NCBI RefSeq assembly: GCF_009831215.1
Contig: NZ_WUTW01000005.1
Coordinates: forward strand, 310,001 to 374,000
Reading direction: 5' to 3'
Source of the DNA: Actinomadura rayongensis
GTDB taxonomy: Bacteria; Actinomycetota; Actinomycetes; Streptosporangiales; Streptosporangiaceae
Length of the DNA: 64,000 nucleotides
Shown: one piece after another, positions 26,208 through 35,827 of the stretch
Layout: every line of letters starts with the position of its first letter
Position numbering within the stretch: position 1 is the first letter of the stretch
Notes under the pieces: generated by a model
What the model was told of the DNA's origin: nothing
Databases searched by the model: none
The model's input: the letters and a program-made list of their open reading frames with translations, nothing else
Made by a program: the position numbers and the translations under genes

Positions 26208-26347
26208 GCGGGATCACTCCTTTTGCTCAGCGGATCCAGTTCCCCGAGTCACTGCTCGTAACCGACCGGCTGGCCTAACATTTGCCCGATGACAAGCAGA
26301 CCGAGACGGTCACCGCCCACGGGCGGGACAAAGGAGGGAACGACGCG

Positions 26348-27550
26348 GTGTCCGCCGTCACCCGCAACGGGACTCCGGGCGTGGCGACCGGCACACGCCT
26401 GCGCCTGCTGCTGGTCGAGGACGACACGGCCGACGCCCTCCTCTTCGAGGACCTCATCGCCGAGTCCGAACCCGACGTCGAGATCATCGTCGCCCGCACG
26501 CTCGCCGAGGCGCTGCGGTCGCTGACCCGCTCCCTCCACTGCGTGATCGTGGACCTGTCGCTGCCCGACGCGTCCGGCCTGGAGGTGCTCCGGCAGGTCC
26601 TGAAGGCCGCGCCGGACATCGCCGTCCTCGTCCTCACCGGCCTCGCCGACGCGCACGTCGGCGTCGCGGCCGTCGGCGCGGGCGCGCAGGACTACCTCGT
26701 CAAGCAGGACGTGGACGGCCCGCTCCTCAGCCGCGCCATCCGCTACGCCATCGAGCGCAAGCGCGCCGACGAGTCCGAACGCCAGCTCGTCGAGGCCCGC
26801 ATCCTCGGCCGCGAGAACGCGCGGCTGGAGCGCGGGCTGCTGCCCGTCCCGATCCTGGACGAGCCCGGCATCGGCCACCACGCCCGCTACCGTCCGGGCC
26901 GCGACCGGGCGCTGCTCGGCGGCGACTTCTACGACACCGTCCAGATGGCGGACGGCACCGTCCACGGCGTCATCGGCGACGTCAGCGGGCACGGCGCGGA
27001 CGAGGCGTCGCTCGGCGTCCGGCTGCGCATGGCGTGGCGCACGCTCGTCCTCGCCGGCCACACCGGCTCCCCGCTGCTGCGCACGCTCGACGCCGTGCTG
27101 TGCCACGAGCGGTGGAGCGAGGAGATCTTCACGACGCTGTGCATGTTCGCGCTCGCGCCCGACCGCCGCACCGTCCGCGTCTGGCGCGCCGGGCACCCGC
27201 GCCCGGTCCTGTTCACGCCGGACGGCGTCGACCCGCTGCCCGACGAGCCGTGCGGCCCCGCGCTCGGCCTGCTGCCCGGCCTGGACTGGCCCGCCGGCGA
27301 CGTCCACCTCGGCGACGACTGGGCGCTCATGCTCTACACCGACGGCCTGATCGAGGGCTACTCGGGCGAGGGCGACGGCGAACGCCTCGACCTCGCCGGG
27401 CTGCTCACCCTCGCCCGCGCCGCGCACGCCCGCGCCGAGCGCGGCCGGGCGCTGCTGGACGGCCTGATCGGCGAGGCCGAACGGCGCAACGGCGACGTCC
27501 TGTCCGACGACCTGGCCCTGCTCCTGCTCACCCGGGGTGAACTCTCATGA
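26348..27550 (+). CDS. Response regulator with PP2C-type phosphatase output (RsbU/RsbP-like)
   Basis: 400 residues. The receiver domain (about 15-135) has acidic residues in LLLVEDDTADALL, phospho-acceptor Asp in CVIVDLSLPDASGL, and the Lys in DYLVKQD. After a short helical linker comes a PPM/SpoIIE-type phosphatase domain with GGDFYDTVQMADG, VIGDVSGHGADEASLG and LSDDLALLLL holding the metal-binding Asp/Gly. GTG 26348 is chosen for the strong AAAGGAGGG site nine bases upstream; the frame is open earlier from a TTG. The last four bases overlap the kinase gene (ATGA). Likely output: dephosphorylation of a STAS antagonist. Confidence 0.93.
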   Translation: MSAVTRNGTPGVATGTRLRLLLVEDDTADALLFEDLIAESEPDVEIIVARTLAEALRSLTRSLHCVIVDLSLPDASGLEVLRQVLKAAPDIAVLVLTGLADAHVGVAAVGAGAQDYLVKQDVDGPLLSRAIRYAIERKRADESERQLVEARILGRENARLERGLLPVPILDEPGIGHHARYRPGRDRALLGGDFYDTVQMADGTVHGVIGDVSGHGADEASLGVRLRMAWRTLVLAGHTGSPLLRTLDAVLCHERWSEEIFTTLCMFALAPDRRTVRVWRAGHPRPVLFTPDGVDPLPDEPCGPALGLLPGLDWPAGDVHLGDDWALMLYTDGLIEGYSGEGDGERLDLAGLLTLARAAHARAERGRALLDGLIGEAERRNGDVLSDDLALLLLTRGELS

Positions 27551-29196
27551 CCGCCGACACCGCCGAAGACACCGCCGAGGACTTTACCGACGAGGAACTG
27601 GCCGAGCTGGAGGCCGTCCTCGGCCCGCCCGCGTTCGTGGAGCCGATGCCCCGCCCCGAGCGGCGCGGCCTGGACCGCATCCGGCTGTCGCAGCTCTACC
27701 GCATCGGGTCGGTGCTGCTGGCCGTCCTGCTCGCCGCCGCCGTCGCGCTCGCCGGGTTCGCGCTCGCCGGCAACATCGGCGCGCGCAACACGCTCATCGA
27801 CAAGGTCGACCCGGCGACGCTGGAGCAGTTCCAGCTCAGCGGCGCCATCGCCCGCCAGGACACGCTGGTCCGCGAGTACGCGGCGACCGGCGCCGCATCG
27901 AGCCTCGCCGGGTACCGGGCCGCCGTCCGGGACGAGGCCGCGGCGGCGCGCCGGATGCGCGCGCTGCTGCGCGGCGTCCACGGCGCCGGGCCGACGCTCG
28001 CCGGGCTCGACCGCGTCACCGCCGAGATCGCCGCGTGGCGCACCGCCTACGCGGACCCGGTCGCGGCCGACCGGCGCGGCGCCGACGAGCTGGAGAAGAC
28101 GGGCCAGGCGCGGTTCGTGACCGTCCGGACCGACATCGCGCGCGTGCAGCAGCGGATCACCGCGCTGCACGCCGAGACCGTCCGGATCCTGCAGAGCCGC
28201 GCGAACGCGGCGACCTGGTCGGTCGGCGGCGCCCTCGGCGTCATCGTCGTGACCGGGCTGGCGCTCGCGGTGCTGATCCGCCGGACGGTCCTGCGGCCGG
28301 TGTCGCAGCTCAGCGACAAGGTCCAGGCCGTCGTCCAGGGCGACCTGACGCACCCGCTCGACATCCGGCGGCCCGTCGAGATCTCCGAGCTGGCCGCCGT
28401 CATCGACGCGATGCGGCACCGGATCCTGCTGGAGTGGCAGCGCACGGCCCGCGCCCGCCAGCTCCTGGACGCCCAGGCCGCCGAGCTGCGCCGCTCCAAC
28501 TCCGAGCTGGAGCAGTTCGCCTACGTCGCGTCCCACGACCTCCAGGAGCCGCTGCGCAAGGTCGCGAGCTTCTGCCAGATGATCGAGCGCCGCTACGGCG
28601 ACCAGCTCGACGACCGGGGCCGCCAGTACATCGAGTTCGCCGTGGACGGCGCCAAGCGCATGCAGGCGCTCATCAACGACCTGCTCGGCTTCTCCCGCGT
28701 CGGCCGCGTCAGCCGCACCGAGGACGCGGTCGACCTCAACGCCGTCGCCGCGCAGTCCCTCGCCGACCTCGCGACGCTGCGCGAGGAGACCGGCGCGGAC
28801 GTCCGCGTCGCCGACCTCCCGCACGTGCGCGGCGACCGGACGCAGCTCGGCCAGCTCTTCCAGAACCTCATCGGGAACGCGATCAAGTTCCGGCGGCCCG
28901 GCGTCGCGCCCGAGGTGGAGATCACCGTGCGGCGCGACGGCGACGCCTGGGAGTTCGCCTGCGCCGACAACGGCATCGGCGTCGAGGCCCGGCACGCCGA
29001 GCGCATCTTCCTCATCTTCCAGCGCCTGCACCCGCGCGAGGAGTACGCCGGGACGGGCATCGGGCTCGCGCTCTGCAAGAAGATCGTGGAGTATCACGGC
29101 GGTCGCATCTGGCTGGACGTGAACGAAGACCAGGAAAGCCCCGGAACCGTCATACGGTGGACACTTCCGGCCGAGAAGGAGACCGCGGATGAATAA
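27547..29196 (+). CDS. Membrane sensor histidine kinase
   Basis: 549 residues. Membrane segments are near 53-75 (IGSVLLAVLLAAAVALAGFA) and 223-245 (GGALGVIVVTGLALAVLI). The extracytoplasmic segment between them is helical and CHASE3-like. A HAMP domain (LRPVSQLSDKVQAVVQGDLT) precedes a dimerisation domain with His330 in FAYVASHDLQEPLRKV, a pattern typical of phytochrome-like kinases. The ATPase has NLIGNAIKF, DNGIGV and GTGIGLALCKKIVEYHGG. Four-base overlap with the upstream REC-PP2C gene and eight-base overlap with the downstream REC gene make a coupled three-gene unit. Confidence 0.94.
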   Translation: MTADTAEDTAEDFTDEELAELEAVLGPPAFVEPMPRPERRGLDRIRLSQLYRIGSVLLAVLLAAAVALAGFALAGNIGARNTLIDKVDPATLEQFQLSGAIARQDTLVREYAATGAASSLAGYRAAVRDEAAAARRMRALLRGVHGAGPTLAGLDRVTAEIAAWRTAYADPVAADRRGADELEKTGQARFVTVRTDIARVQQRITALHAETVRILQSRANAATWSVGGALGVIVVTGLALAVLIRRTVLRPVSQLSDKVQAVVQGDLTHPLDIRRPVEISELAAVIDAMRHRILLEWQRTARARQLLDAQAAELRRSNSELEQFAYVASHDLQEPLRKVASFCQMIERRYGDQLDDRGRQYIEFAVDGAKRMQALINDLLGFSRVGRVSRTEDAVDLNAVAAQSLADLATLREETGADVRVADLPHVRGDRTQLGQLFQNLIGNAIKFRRPGVAPEVEITVRRDGDAWEFACADNGIGVEARHAERIFLIFQRLHPREEYAGTGIGLALCKKIVEYHGGRIWLDVNEDQESPGTVIRWTLPAEKETADE

Positions 29197-29638
29197 CGAC
29201 CCGGCGCCCGACGCCCGCCCGATCGAGGTGCTGCTGGTCGAGGACGACCCCGGCGACGTCCTGCTGACGACCGAGGCGTTCGAGCACAACAAGCTCCGCA
29301 ACCACCTCCACGTCGCCAGCGACGGCGAGCACGCGATGGCGTTCCTGCGGCGGGAGGGCGAGCACGCGGACGCGCCGCGCCCCGACCTGATCCTGCTGGA
29401 CCTCAACCTGCCCCGCAAGGACGGCCGGCAGGTGCTGGAGGAGGTCAAGGCGGACCCGGACCTGCGCAGCATCCCGATCGTGGTGCTGACCACGTCCGAG
29501 GCCGACGAGGACATCCTCCGCAGTTACGATCTGCACGCGAACGCGTACGTCACCAAGCCCGTCGACTTCGACCGGTTCATCCAGGTCGTACGGCAGATCG
29601 ACAATTTCTTCGTCACCGTGGTGAAGCTTCCCCGCTGA
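29189..29638 (+). CDS. Single-domain response regulator (Rcp1/CheY-like)
   Basis: 149-residue stand-alone receiver: EVLLVEDDPGDVLLTTEAF (acidic pair), LILLDLNLPRKDGRQVLEEV (phospho-acceptor Asp), VVLTTSEADEDI (Thr) and AYVTKPVDFDRF (Lys-Pro). The sequence is close to the Rcp1 type that partners phytochrome-like kinases. There is no output domain, so it may be a phosphate shuttle or sink for the kinase translated just before it. ATG 29189 follows GAAGGAGACCGCGG. Confidence 0.93.
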   Translation: MNNDPAPDARPIEVLLVEDDPGDVLLTTEAFEHNKLRNHLHVASDGEHAMAFLRREGEHADAPRPDLILLDLNLPRKDGRQVLEEVKADPDLRSIPIVVLTTSEADEDILRSYDLHANAYVTKPVDFDRFIQVVRQIDNFFVTVVKLPR

Positions 29639-29694
29639 CCGCATCGCCCCGGTCGAGATGCCCGCCGCCGACCCCTTGTGTCACAGTGGGATAC

Positions 29695-30138
29695 ATGGTC
29701 GCTCCACCCGGTCAGGACCCCCTGGAGACCGCGGCGGCCCTCGACGCGGCGGCGGGCGCCCTCCTGGACGTCGTCGCCCGCGTCCATGACGGGCCGGACG
29801 TCCCCGTCCCCGCCACGCAGCTCCGCGCGCTGTTCATCCTGGAACGCGGCCCGGTCAACGTGAGCGGGCTCGCGGCCGGGCTGGGCGCGCTGACGTCCTC
29901 GGCGAGCCGGCTCTGCGACCGGCTGGAGGCGTCCGGGCTGCTGCGCCGCGACACCGGGCAGGACCGGCGCGAGGTGACCGTCCGGCTGACGGCCGACGGG
30001 CGGCGGCTGCTGGAGCGGCTGCGCGTCCGGCGCCGCGAGGAGCTGGGCCGGATCCTGTCCGGAATGCCCGCCCAGGCGCGGCAGTCGCTCGTCTGGGGGC
30101 TGGCCGAGTTCTCCGCCGCCGCCGGACGCCACGCCTGA
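29695..30138 (+). CDS. MarR-family transcriptional regulator
   Basis: 147 residues with a winged helix: AGLGALTSSASRLCDRLEAS is the recognition helix region, and LLRRDTGQDRREVTVRLTADG is the wing with the Asp/Arg typical of MarR. It follows the REC gene after 56 bases on the same strand. ATG 29695 is preferred; GTG 29686 is in frame. Ligand and targets are unknown; the inverted repeat just downstream (30175-30216) is one candidate site. Confidence 0.86.
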   Translation: MVAPPGQDPLETAAALDAAAGALLDVVARVHDGPDVPVPATQLRALFILERGPVNVSGLAAGLGALTSSASRLCDRLEASGLLRRDTGQDRREVTVRLTADGRRLLERLRVRRREELGRILSGMPAQARQSLVWGLAEFSAAAGRHA

Positions 30139-30174
30139 GCATTTTCGTCCGATTTCCCGCGGGCAAAGCGGAGT

Positions 30175-30216
30175 TATGTCCGATCAAGCGAACTTGTAGC
30201 CGTCGTTCCGGACATA
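30175..30216. promoter_or_regulatory. Spaced inverted repeat TATGTCCG ... CGGACATA
   Basis: Eight-base perfect arms separated by 26 bases in the 255-base gap between the MarR gene and the L,D-transpeptidase gene. It may be an operator pair for the adjacent MarR protein or a weak hairpin. Nothing else is evident in this gap beyond the ribosome site at 30378-30386. Confidence 0.3.
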
Positions 30217-30393
30217 TTCACCATTATCGTGGAATGGCGCGGGCCCGGCGGGAAAAGTCCCGCCGGATTCCCCGAAAATCCGAACACGCTCCGTTCTCCC
30301 CCCGCTAGCATCCCCGGCGAGATGACGACCGTAAACCTTTCCCCCGAGCTGCTTATCGGGTCGGACATCACGCCTCCCGGAGGGGGCCCTTCC

Positions 30394-31197
30394 ATGAGAA
30401 CGCACCGCACCCGCCCGCGCGCCCGCGCGGCCGTGATCCTGCCGCCCGTGGCCGCGCTGGCCCTGGTCCTCGGGGGGTGCGGGCAGTCGCCGGACGCCGC
30501 CACGGCGGACGACCGGCCCGTGTCCGCGGCGTCCCCCACCGGGAAGACGCCCGAAACGACCACGTACGCGAAGATCCCCGCCCTGGCCCGGGACACCGGC
30601 GCCGCGGACGGCGGCGACGGCACGGTCGTGCATCCGACCGCGCCGCGTCCCGTCTTCGACCGGCCCGGCGGACGGCAGGTGGCCGTGCTCCCCGTGACGG
30701 AGCTCGGCGGGCCCACCTGGGTCCCCGTCGTCGAACGCTCCGGCACCTGGTCGCGCGTCCTGCTCCCGAGCCGGCCCGACCAGGCCAGCGGCTGGATCTC
30801 CGGCGAGGACGGGCTCCGCGCCGCCCGCTCGCCGTACACGGTCAGGGTCGACACGGCGCGCCGCACCCTCACGCTGGAGAAGTCCGGCACGAGCGTCGGC
30901 GCGTGGAAGGTCGCCGTCGGAGCCGCGAACACGCCCACGCCGACCGGACGGACGTTCGTCCTCGCCCAGCTCGCCCCGGCCAAGAAGACGCCGAGCCCGC
31001 TGGTCATCCCGCTCGGCACGCACTCGGCGTCGCTGGACACCTTCGGCGGGGGGCCGGGCACCGTGGCGTTCCACGGCTGGCCGGACGCCTCGGTCTTCGG
31101 GAAGGCCGTCTCGCACGGCTGCGTCCGGGTGCCGGACGCGGCGCTGCGCGAGCTGTCCCGCGTGCCGCTCGGGACGGTCGTCCTCATCTCCGGCTGA
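30394..31197 (+). CDS. L,D-transpeptidase lipoprotein
   Basis: 267 residues. A signal peptide (RARAAVILPPVAALALVLGG) ends in the lipobox LGGC, so it is a lipoprotein outside the membrane. An SH3-like segment (RPVFDRPGGRQVAVLP ... WVPVVERSG) is followed by the YkuD catalytic domain from about 150 to the end, with HGWPDASVFGKAVSHGCVRV carrying the conserved His, Ser-His-Gly and catalytic Cys-Arg. Such enzymes make 3-3 peptidoglycan cross-links or attach proteins to the wall. ATG 30394 follows CCCGGAGGGGG. The next gene, 46 bases on, encodes a secreted protein. Confidence 0.93.
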   Translation: MRTHRTRPRARAAVILPPVAALALVLGGCGQSPDAATADDRPVSAASPTGKTPETTTYAKIPALARDTGAADGGDGTVVHPTAPRPVFDRPGGRQVAVLPVTELGGPTWVPVVERSGTWSRVLLPSRPDQASGWISGEDGLRAARSPYTVRVDTARRTLTLEKSGTSVGAWKVAVGAANTPTPTGRTFVLAQLAPAKKTPSPLVIPLGTHSASLDTFGGGPGTVAFHGWPDASVFGKAVSHGCVRVPDAALRELSRVPLGTVVLISG

Positions 31198-31243
31198 TCC
31201 CCCGGGTCAGCCGTACCTCAGCATGTGAACTAGGAGTCGATCC

Positions 31244-31951
31244 ATGTCCTCGATGAAGGCCCGCCTCGCCCAGATCGGCCTGGTCGCCGCCGCGATCGGC
31301 GTCGCCGCCGCCACCCCCGCGGGCGCCGCGGCCCCGGCCGCGACCCCCGGCAGCACGGCGTTCGGGCTGACGGCGACCGGGCCGGTCTCGGTGCCGCCGC
31401 TGCCGCTCGCGCAGTCCGCCGCGGCCACCGTCACGCGCAGCCTCGCCCGGGTGAACCCCGACAAGCTGGTCGACGTCGGCGTCCTCAACGTGAAGGCGTC
31501 GCGCGGCTTCGCCTCGTCGGAGGTCGCGAAGCTGAAGGTCCCGAGCGCGGGGCTGTTCGCCGAGGCCGTCACCGCCAAGTGCGAGGCCGGCCGCGGCACG
31601 TCCCACATCGTGAACGCGCTGGTCGCGGGCAAGCGGCTCGCGGTGAGCCCGCCGCCGAACACGACCGTCCCGTTCCACGTGGACGGGCTCGGTGACGGCG
31701 CGGTCGTCCTCAACAAGCAGGAGCGGCTGCCCGACGGCCGGCTGCGCGTGACGGCGCTGTCGGCGACCGTCCCGCTCGGCGGCGGCAAGGCCCAGACGCT
31801 CGCGGTCTCCTCGGCGACCTGCGGCGCCCCGGCGCACGCGGTGAAGCCGGTCAAGCCGGTGAAGCCCGTCAAGCCGGTCAAGCCGCACGCGCCGAAGGCC
31901 GCCGCGCCCAAGCCGAAGCCGGTCCAGGGCGACCTGCCGGTCACCGGCTGA
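31244..31951 (+). CDS. Secreted choice-of-anchor-P-type protein ending in LPVTG
   Basis: 235 residues. The signal peptide (KARLAQIGLVAAAIGVAAAT) has a likely cut after PAGAAA. The mature domain has two Cys (TAKCEAG and SATCGAP) that could pair, as in the choice-of-anchor P family. A Lys-Pro-Val repeat tail follows (KPVKPVKPVKPVKPH), and the protein ends exactly at LPVTG. Sorting signals need a hydrophobic helix and basic tail after LPXTG; here a stop follows at once and a terminator hairpin lies 11 bases on, so no helix is encoded. ATG 31244 has TAGGAG. It is adjacent to the L,D-transpeptidase gene. Confidence 0.8.
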   Translation: MSSMKARLAQIGLVAAAIGVAAATPAGAAAPAATPGSTAFGLTATGPVSVPPLPLAQSAAATVTRSLARVNPDKLVDVGVLNVKASRGFASSEVAKLKVPSAGLFAEAVTAKCEAGRGTSHIVNALVAGKRLAVSPPPNTTVPFHVDGLGDGAVVLNKQERLPDGRLRVTALSATVPLGGGKAQTLAVSSATCGAPAHAVKPVKPVKPVKPVKPHAPKAAAPKPKPVQGDLPVTG

Positions 31952-31961
31952 TCGTCGGTCC

Positions 31962-31994
31962 ACGGCCCCGTTCCGCCCGGCGGAACGGGGCCGT
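31962..31994. terminator. Bidirectional hairpin terminator
   Basis: Perfect 14-base-pair stem (ACGGCCCCGTTCCG at 31962-31975 with its complement at 31981-31994) and a five-base loop. It lies in the 45-base gap between two convergent genes and can serve both. Confidence 0.85.
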
Positions 31995-31996
31995 TC

Positions 31997-32401
31997 TCAT
32001 CCCACCAGCGACTTCTCGAAGTGGACGACGGCCCCGTCGCGGTGCATCCGGTCGGAGATGTCCAGCTGTTCGGTGCAGGCGCGGATGAGCTGGAGGCCGC
32101 GTCCGCTCTCGGCGTGCGGCGGCGCCTGCGCGTCGGCCCAGGGCTGCGCGCCGTTGTGGCCGCCGCCGTCGATGACGTCCACGACGCAGCGCAGGCCGTC
32201 CATCAGCGCGCGGACCTCGTACTCGTGGCTGGCGCGCGCGTGCTGGATGACGTTGGCGCACGCCTCGCCCAGGGCGAGCGCGATGTCGGCGCGCACGCCC
32301 GGCTCGACCCCGAGCCCGCGCAGGGAGGCGTCGAGCGTGTGCCGGGCCAGTGGAGCGCTGCCGGCGTCCCGGGGCAGGGTCATCTCGATCACGACCTTCA
32401 T
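31997..32401 (-). CDS. Anti-sigma-type ATP-binding protein (HATPase_c_2)
   Basis: 134-residue single-domain GHKL ATPase like RsbW. The N-box is in IALALGEACANVIQHA, the G1-like region in VIDGGGHNG, and the G2-like motif in ESGRGLQLIRACTEQL. ATG 32401 has GGAGGCGATCCGGT upstream; longer readings of the frame lack coding character. It stands alone, bounded by the terminator at 31962. It is the second such protein in the window (see 10699); possible STAS partners are at 25866 and 47217. Confidence 0.87.
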   Translation of the reverse strand: MKVVIEMTLPRDAGSAPLARHTLDASLRGLGVEPGVRADIALALGEACANVIQHARASHEYEVRALMDGLRCVVDVIDGGGHNGAQPWADAQAPPHAESGRGLQLIRACTEQLDISDRMHRDGAVVHFEKSLVG

Positions 32402-32655
32402 ACCGGATCGCCTCCGTTTCCCTCGACAATGGCAGACTGCCCCGCGTGCGGCGCTGGAAACGCCGGAGACGCGGAAACCCTGCTGGGACGGCGGGGACTG
32501 CTGTTTTTGACCGACGATCAATGCGCTCTCCACCTCTTCCCTGACCCGGTCGTCCTATTCCGTGGTGATGATCACGACTTTGCCGCCGTCGGCCGCTCCC
32601 TTGGCCGGGACGCGGGAACGTACCGGGCGCCGATGATCATCACGGGAGGGCCGGT

Positions 32656-33189
32656 ATGAGCGACAACTTCGTCCTGGACGTCACCAAGATCCGCGCCGAG
32701 GTGCGGCAGAAGATGGAGGAGGGGCCGATCACCGAGACCTACGGGCGCGACAGCACGCGGGTCATCGAGGTCCTCAACGACGTCGTCGCCACCGAGGTCG
32801 TCTGCTGGCTGCGGTACACGCGGCACGCGATCTCCGCGAGCGGCATCGACAGCGCCCAGGTGTCGTCGCAGTTCACCGACCACGCCAAGGAGGAGCTGGG
32901 GCACGCGCTGCGCGTGGCGGGCCGCGTCAACCAGCTCGGCGGCGAGCCCGCGTTCGACCCGGCCAAGCTCACCGAGCGCTCCGCGACGGACTACACGACG
33001 CCGTCCGACGGCGACCTCGCCCAGATGCTGCGCGACAACCTGGAGGCGGAGCGGATCGTCATCTCCACCTACCAGGAGATCATCCGCTGGCTCGGCGACG
33101 GCGACCCGACGAGCCGCCGCCTCATGGAGTTCATCCTCGCCGAAGAAGAGGACCACGCCGACGACCTGGTCGACCTGCTCGGCATCTGA
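32656..33189 (+). CDS. Ferritin-like di-iron protein (bacterioferritin/Dps-like)
   Basis: 177-residue four-helix protein with a di-iron ligand pattern: Glu in VVATEVVCWLRY, EExxH in HAKEELGHALRVAG, Glu in LEAERIVISTYQEI, and ExxH in LAEEEDHADDLVD. It resembles the actinobacterial ferritin-like group annotated as bacterioferritin or Dps-type; no haem-ligating Met is evident. A role in iron storage or peroxide protection is inferred. ATG 32656 follows GGGAGGGCCGGT. The 254 bases upstream contain no recognised gene. Confidence 0.85.
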   Translation: MSDNFVLDVTKIRAEVRQKMEEGPITETYGRDSTRVIEVLNDVVATEVVCWLRYTRHAISASGIDSAQVSSQFTDHAKEELGHALRVAGRVNQLGGEPAFDPAKLTERSATDYTTPSDGDLAQMLRDNLEAERIVISTYQEIIRWLGDGDPTSRRLMEFILAEEEDHADDLVDLLGI

Positions 33190-33277
33190 CCGGGCGAGTC
33201 CGCTTTCGGCCAGGCCGTTCCGCCGCTCTCCGCCGTTTCCGCTGCGAAAGTGGGAGGAGCACTCGGGGGAGGCGGCG

Positions 33278-34330
33278 ATGGTCCCGCTCAAGAACGTCGA
33301 GGACGTCGCGATCAAGCTCGGTTCCGGGCCGATCGGGCGTTTCATCAATATGTCGGCGCGCCGCCGGTCGCGCTTCATCGTGTGGGGCGCGGGTCTCGCG
33401 ATCGCGGCGATGCTGTTCCCTGACCTGTACGAGATCGACTACCAGGGCCCGCCGCTGCGGCATGTGCGCCTGGACGGCGTCACCGGCAATTTCAACGCGG
33501 TGAACGGGCCGTTCGACGGCACGCCGATGCTGGGGGCGTTCGTTTTCGTCTTCGTCGTCGGCGTGCTGACGCGGTGGATGGACTTCACGGTCGCGTGGCG
33601 CCACCTGAGCCGGGGCATGAAGGTCCTCAACGGCGGGCACCACGTGGCCCTCGTCGCGGCCAACGTCGTGGGGCTCGTGACGTTCTTCTCCCAGTTCAAC
33701 AACGGCGGGCTGCCGGACGCCGTCACGGCGGAGTTCGCCCGGCGGGCGGGCGCCGCGAAGGCCACGACGTATTCCGACTACCTTTATCCGTCCTTCGGGA
33801 TGTGCGTGTTCCTGCTCGCGGTCGGCGTCGCCGTCGGGCTGATCGGCGTGCTGCCGCTGTTCTTCGCGATCGTGGAGGCGGCGGTCGTGGGATTCGTCGT
33901 GCTGGTCGTGGTGGCGGCGGGCATCGGGGTGCCGGTGCCGGGCATTCATTCGATCGTGGACGTCGGCACCTACGACGGGCGACGGCCCACCTACAGCGAC
34001 GCGTGCGTGCTCAAGCCGCCGCATGACGAGAACTGCGCGAGCACCAATCCGAAGGTGGCCGTGCAGGTGCCCAATCCGGCGCAGAGCACCGTCGGGTGCT
34101 CCTATTCCGTCACCATCGACTGGGGCGACCGGACGCCCGCGAAAACGGTCGCGGTCCACGGAACGGCGGGGAAGACCCTGCTGGCCGCGCGCCACACCTA
34201 CCGGGCGCGGGACGGGGCGTGGCGGCTGAACGTCCGGGAGCGGCTGACGTCGGGGCACTGCCCGTCCGGCCGCGCCGCGTGGCGGCCGGAGTTCGCGCTC
34301 GGCGTCGAGCAGAGCTCGCTCCACGGCTGA
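33278..34330 (+). CDS. Four-helix membrane protein with a C-terminal PKD-like extracytoplasmic domain
   Basis: 350 residues, not assigned to a known family. Membrane segments are near 33-50, 88-105, 125-140 and 170-215 (CVFLLAVGVAVGLIGVLPLF and VVGFVVLVVVAAGIGV). The last 120 residues have paired Cys (SDACVLK, DENCAS, VGCSYS, SGHCPS) and the pattern VTIDWGDRTPAKTVAVHG ... AARHTYRARDGAWRLNV. That pattern resembles a PKD/immunoglobulin-like beta-sandwich (W-G-D ... H-x-Y). Disulfides suggest this part lies outside the membrane. ATG 33278 is preceded by GGGGGAGGCGGCG. A partner or role is not visible. Confidence 0.72.
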   Translation: MVPLKNVEDVAIKLGSGPIGRFINMSARRRSRFIVWGAGLAIAAMLFPDLYEIDYQGPPLRHVRLDGVTGNFNAVNGPFDGTPMLGAFVFVFVVGVLTRWMDFTVAWRHLSRGMKVLNGGHHVALVAANVVGLVTFFSQFNNGGLPDAVTAEFARRAGAAKATTYSDYLYPSFGMCVFLLAVGVAVGLIGVLPLFFAIVEAAVVGFVVLVVVAAGIGVPVPGIHSIVDVGTYDGRRPTYSDACVLKPPHDENCASTNPKVAVQVPNPAQSTVGCSYSVTIDWGDRTPAKTVAVHGTAGKTLLAARHTYRARDGAWRLNVRERLTSGHCPSGRAAWRPEFALGVEQSSLHG

Positions 34331-34366
34331 CCGTTACAGCGCGGGCGGCCCGGGTAACCGGCGGGC

Positions 34367-34681
34367 ATGAGGCTTCATGATGCGGGAGAGATCAAGGCGG
34401 CGCTGAACGACATGCGCTTTCCGGCGTCCAAGGACGACCTGGTCGCGCACGCGAGCCGGGTGGGCGCGGGCGAGCCGCAGGTCCGGGCGCTGCGGGCGCT
34501 GCCGCTCGCCGACTACGCCAACCTGGACGAGGTCATGCGGTCGGTGCCGGTGGATCCGGCGCCGGACCTGACGACGACCGAGCGCACCGTCCAGCACCGC
34601 GAGCACCGCCATGCCGACCTGGCCGAGCACGAGCGCGTCACGCACTCGACGCCTATCGAGGAGGAACTGGGCAACGAGTGA
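34367..34681 (+). CDS. DUF2795-family small protein
   Basis: 104 residues. The central motif IKAALNDMRFPASKDDLVAH, then VRALRALPLADYANLDEVMR, is characteristic of DUF2795, a small helical domain common in actinomycetes and of unknown function. The C-terminal third is charged and His-rich (TVQHREHRHADLAEHERVTH). It stands alone between the membrane protein and the ABC operon, with a 42-base gap to potA. Confidence 0.85.
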   Translation: MRLHDAGEIKAALNDMRFPASKDDLVAHASRVGAGEPQVRALRALPLADYANLDEVMRSVPVDPAPDLTTTERTVQHREHRHADLAEHERVTHSTPIEEELGNE

Positions 34682-34723
34682 GCGGCTTGCCATAAATCTG
34701 GACGATCTGCCAAGGTCACCGGC

Positions 34724-35823
<1,100 letters not shown>

Positions 35824-35827
<4 letters not shown>

